From positions 5,766,001 to 5,830,000 of the forward strand of contig CM075101.1 of NCBI GenBank assembly GCA_037576195.1: a DNA stretch of 64,000 nucleotides. The letters run 5' to 3'. Positions 63,494-64,000 of the stretch are shown here, one piece after another; within the stretch, counting starts at the first letter, position 1; the number at the start of each line of letters is the position of its first letter. Below the pieces are notes generated by a model, which ran no database searches, was not told where the DNA came from, and saw only the letters and a program-made list of their open reading frames with translations. This DNA is from Phytoseiulus persimilis. Its lineage: Eukaryota > Arthropoda > Arachnida > Mesostigmata > Phytoseiidae. The position numbers were made by a program, and so were the translations under genes.

Positions 63494-64000
63494 CTGGAAG
63501 ACACGAAATCGTGATGTACGGTAGCGTGACGAGGGGATATCGAGGCGAATGGCCTTGAGGGCCTCCTTCTAGGCCAGCATCAGCAACGCGCCTCGTCTCT
63601 CGACGTTTTTGAAGACCTTCGTTCGGACAGTCAGTCGGGAAAAGTTATTCTGTCTTCGTTGAAGCTCTGGTTCAGAAAAAAATCTCCAGTTTTCACGGAG
63701 AAGACGGTGAGAACTGGAGCGTCCTCCTATGCTGAGCCTTTCAGTTCTCGGTGGAAAGAATTCGGCAGTCGCTCCAGTCACCACAGAATCAGAGCAGAGA
63801 GAGGTTTCACTGGTGCGGAACTTCAGGGAGAGGGCTTGCTAGACCAGAGGAGGAGATACAGGCCGGAAATTGAGCTAAGGTCTTCCTCAGATGAATCTGA
63901 TTCTGTCGGCTACCATGCTGCCTCAAGCTGCACCGACTTGGTACTTCCCTGGCGGTGTATCAAGTAGAAACCATCGAGTAGCTTCGCAGACAAGCAGTAA
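63494..64000 (-). other. Intron 1 of SLC22 copy B (partial)
   Basis: The acceptor CTTCCAG precedes 63493. No exon resembling MDFDEVLSELG followed by a TM1 segment was found here on the minus strand. Copy A has an 839-base intron at this place, so the first exon of copy B plausibly lies just outside the window. Confidence 0.6.

Overview
The window is eukaryotic nuclear DNA, most likely from an arthropod. Its recognisable genes are intron-containing, GC content is moderate to high, and simple repeats are frequent. The confident genes are a LIM-homeobox gene and two SLC22-type transporters, all on the minus strand. A chelicerate, for example a mesostigmatan or phytoseiid mite with a GC-rich genome, would fit. 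That placement is inference from composition and gene style; nothing in the sequence proves it.

Region 1 (1-30408): the Lim1 (Lhx1/Lhx5) transcription-factor gene, read right to left. Three exons are visible: LIM domain 1 (30233-30408), LIM domain 2 (16688-16890) and a linker plus homeodomain residues 1-46 (2160-2581). Splice sites and codon phase join exactly across introns of 13.3 and 14.1 kb. The rest of the homeodomain and the C-terminus lie left of base 1. No other gene could be recognised in the introns. They hold homopolymer G/C runs, tetranucleotide tracts and microsatellites, and presumably much of the gene's regulatory DNA.

Region 2 (30409-35439): Lim1 upstream and intergenic DNA. 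It contains a long-armed inverted-repeat (foldback) element at 32186-33296 and a tRNA-like, probably SINE-derived, sequence at about 33701-33829.

Region 3 (35440-39365): a complete nine-exon SLC22-family (organic ion transporter, MFS) gene encoding about 580 residues.

Region 4 (39366-60228): about 21 kb with no confidently recognised gene. Its right half (51.4-58.2 kb) has gene-like structure. Two homologous upstream blocks, at 51839 and 56351, each run into an ATG followed by a signal-peptide-like sequence. A small two-exon candidate gene at 53881-54451 is followed by an AATAAA signal. I cannot resolve these into complete gene models; they may be a tandem family of small secreted proteins.

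Region 5 (60229-64000): a second SLC22 gene, paralogous to the first. Exons 2-9 are present. Exons 2 to 8 have exactly the same lengths as in the first copy. Exon 1 lies beyond the right edge.
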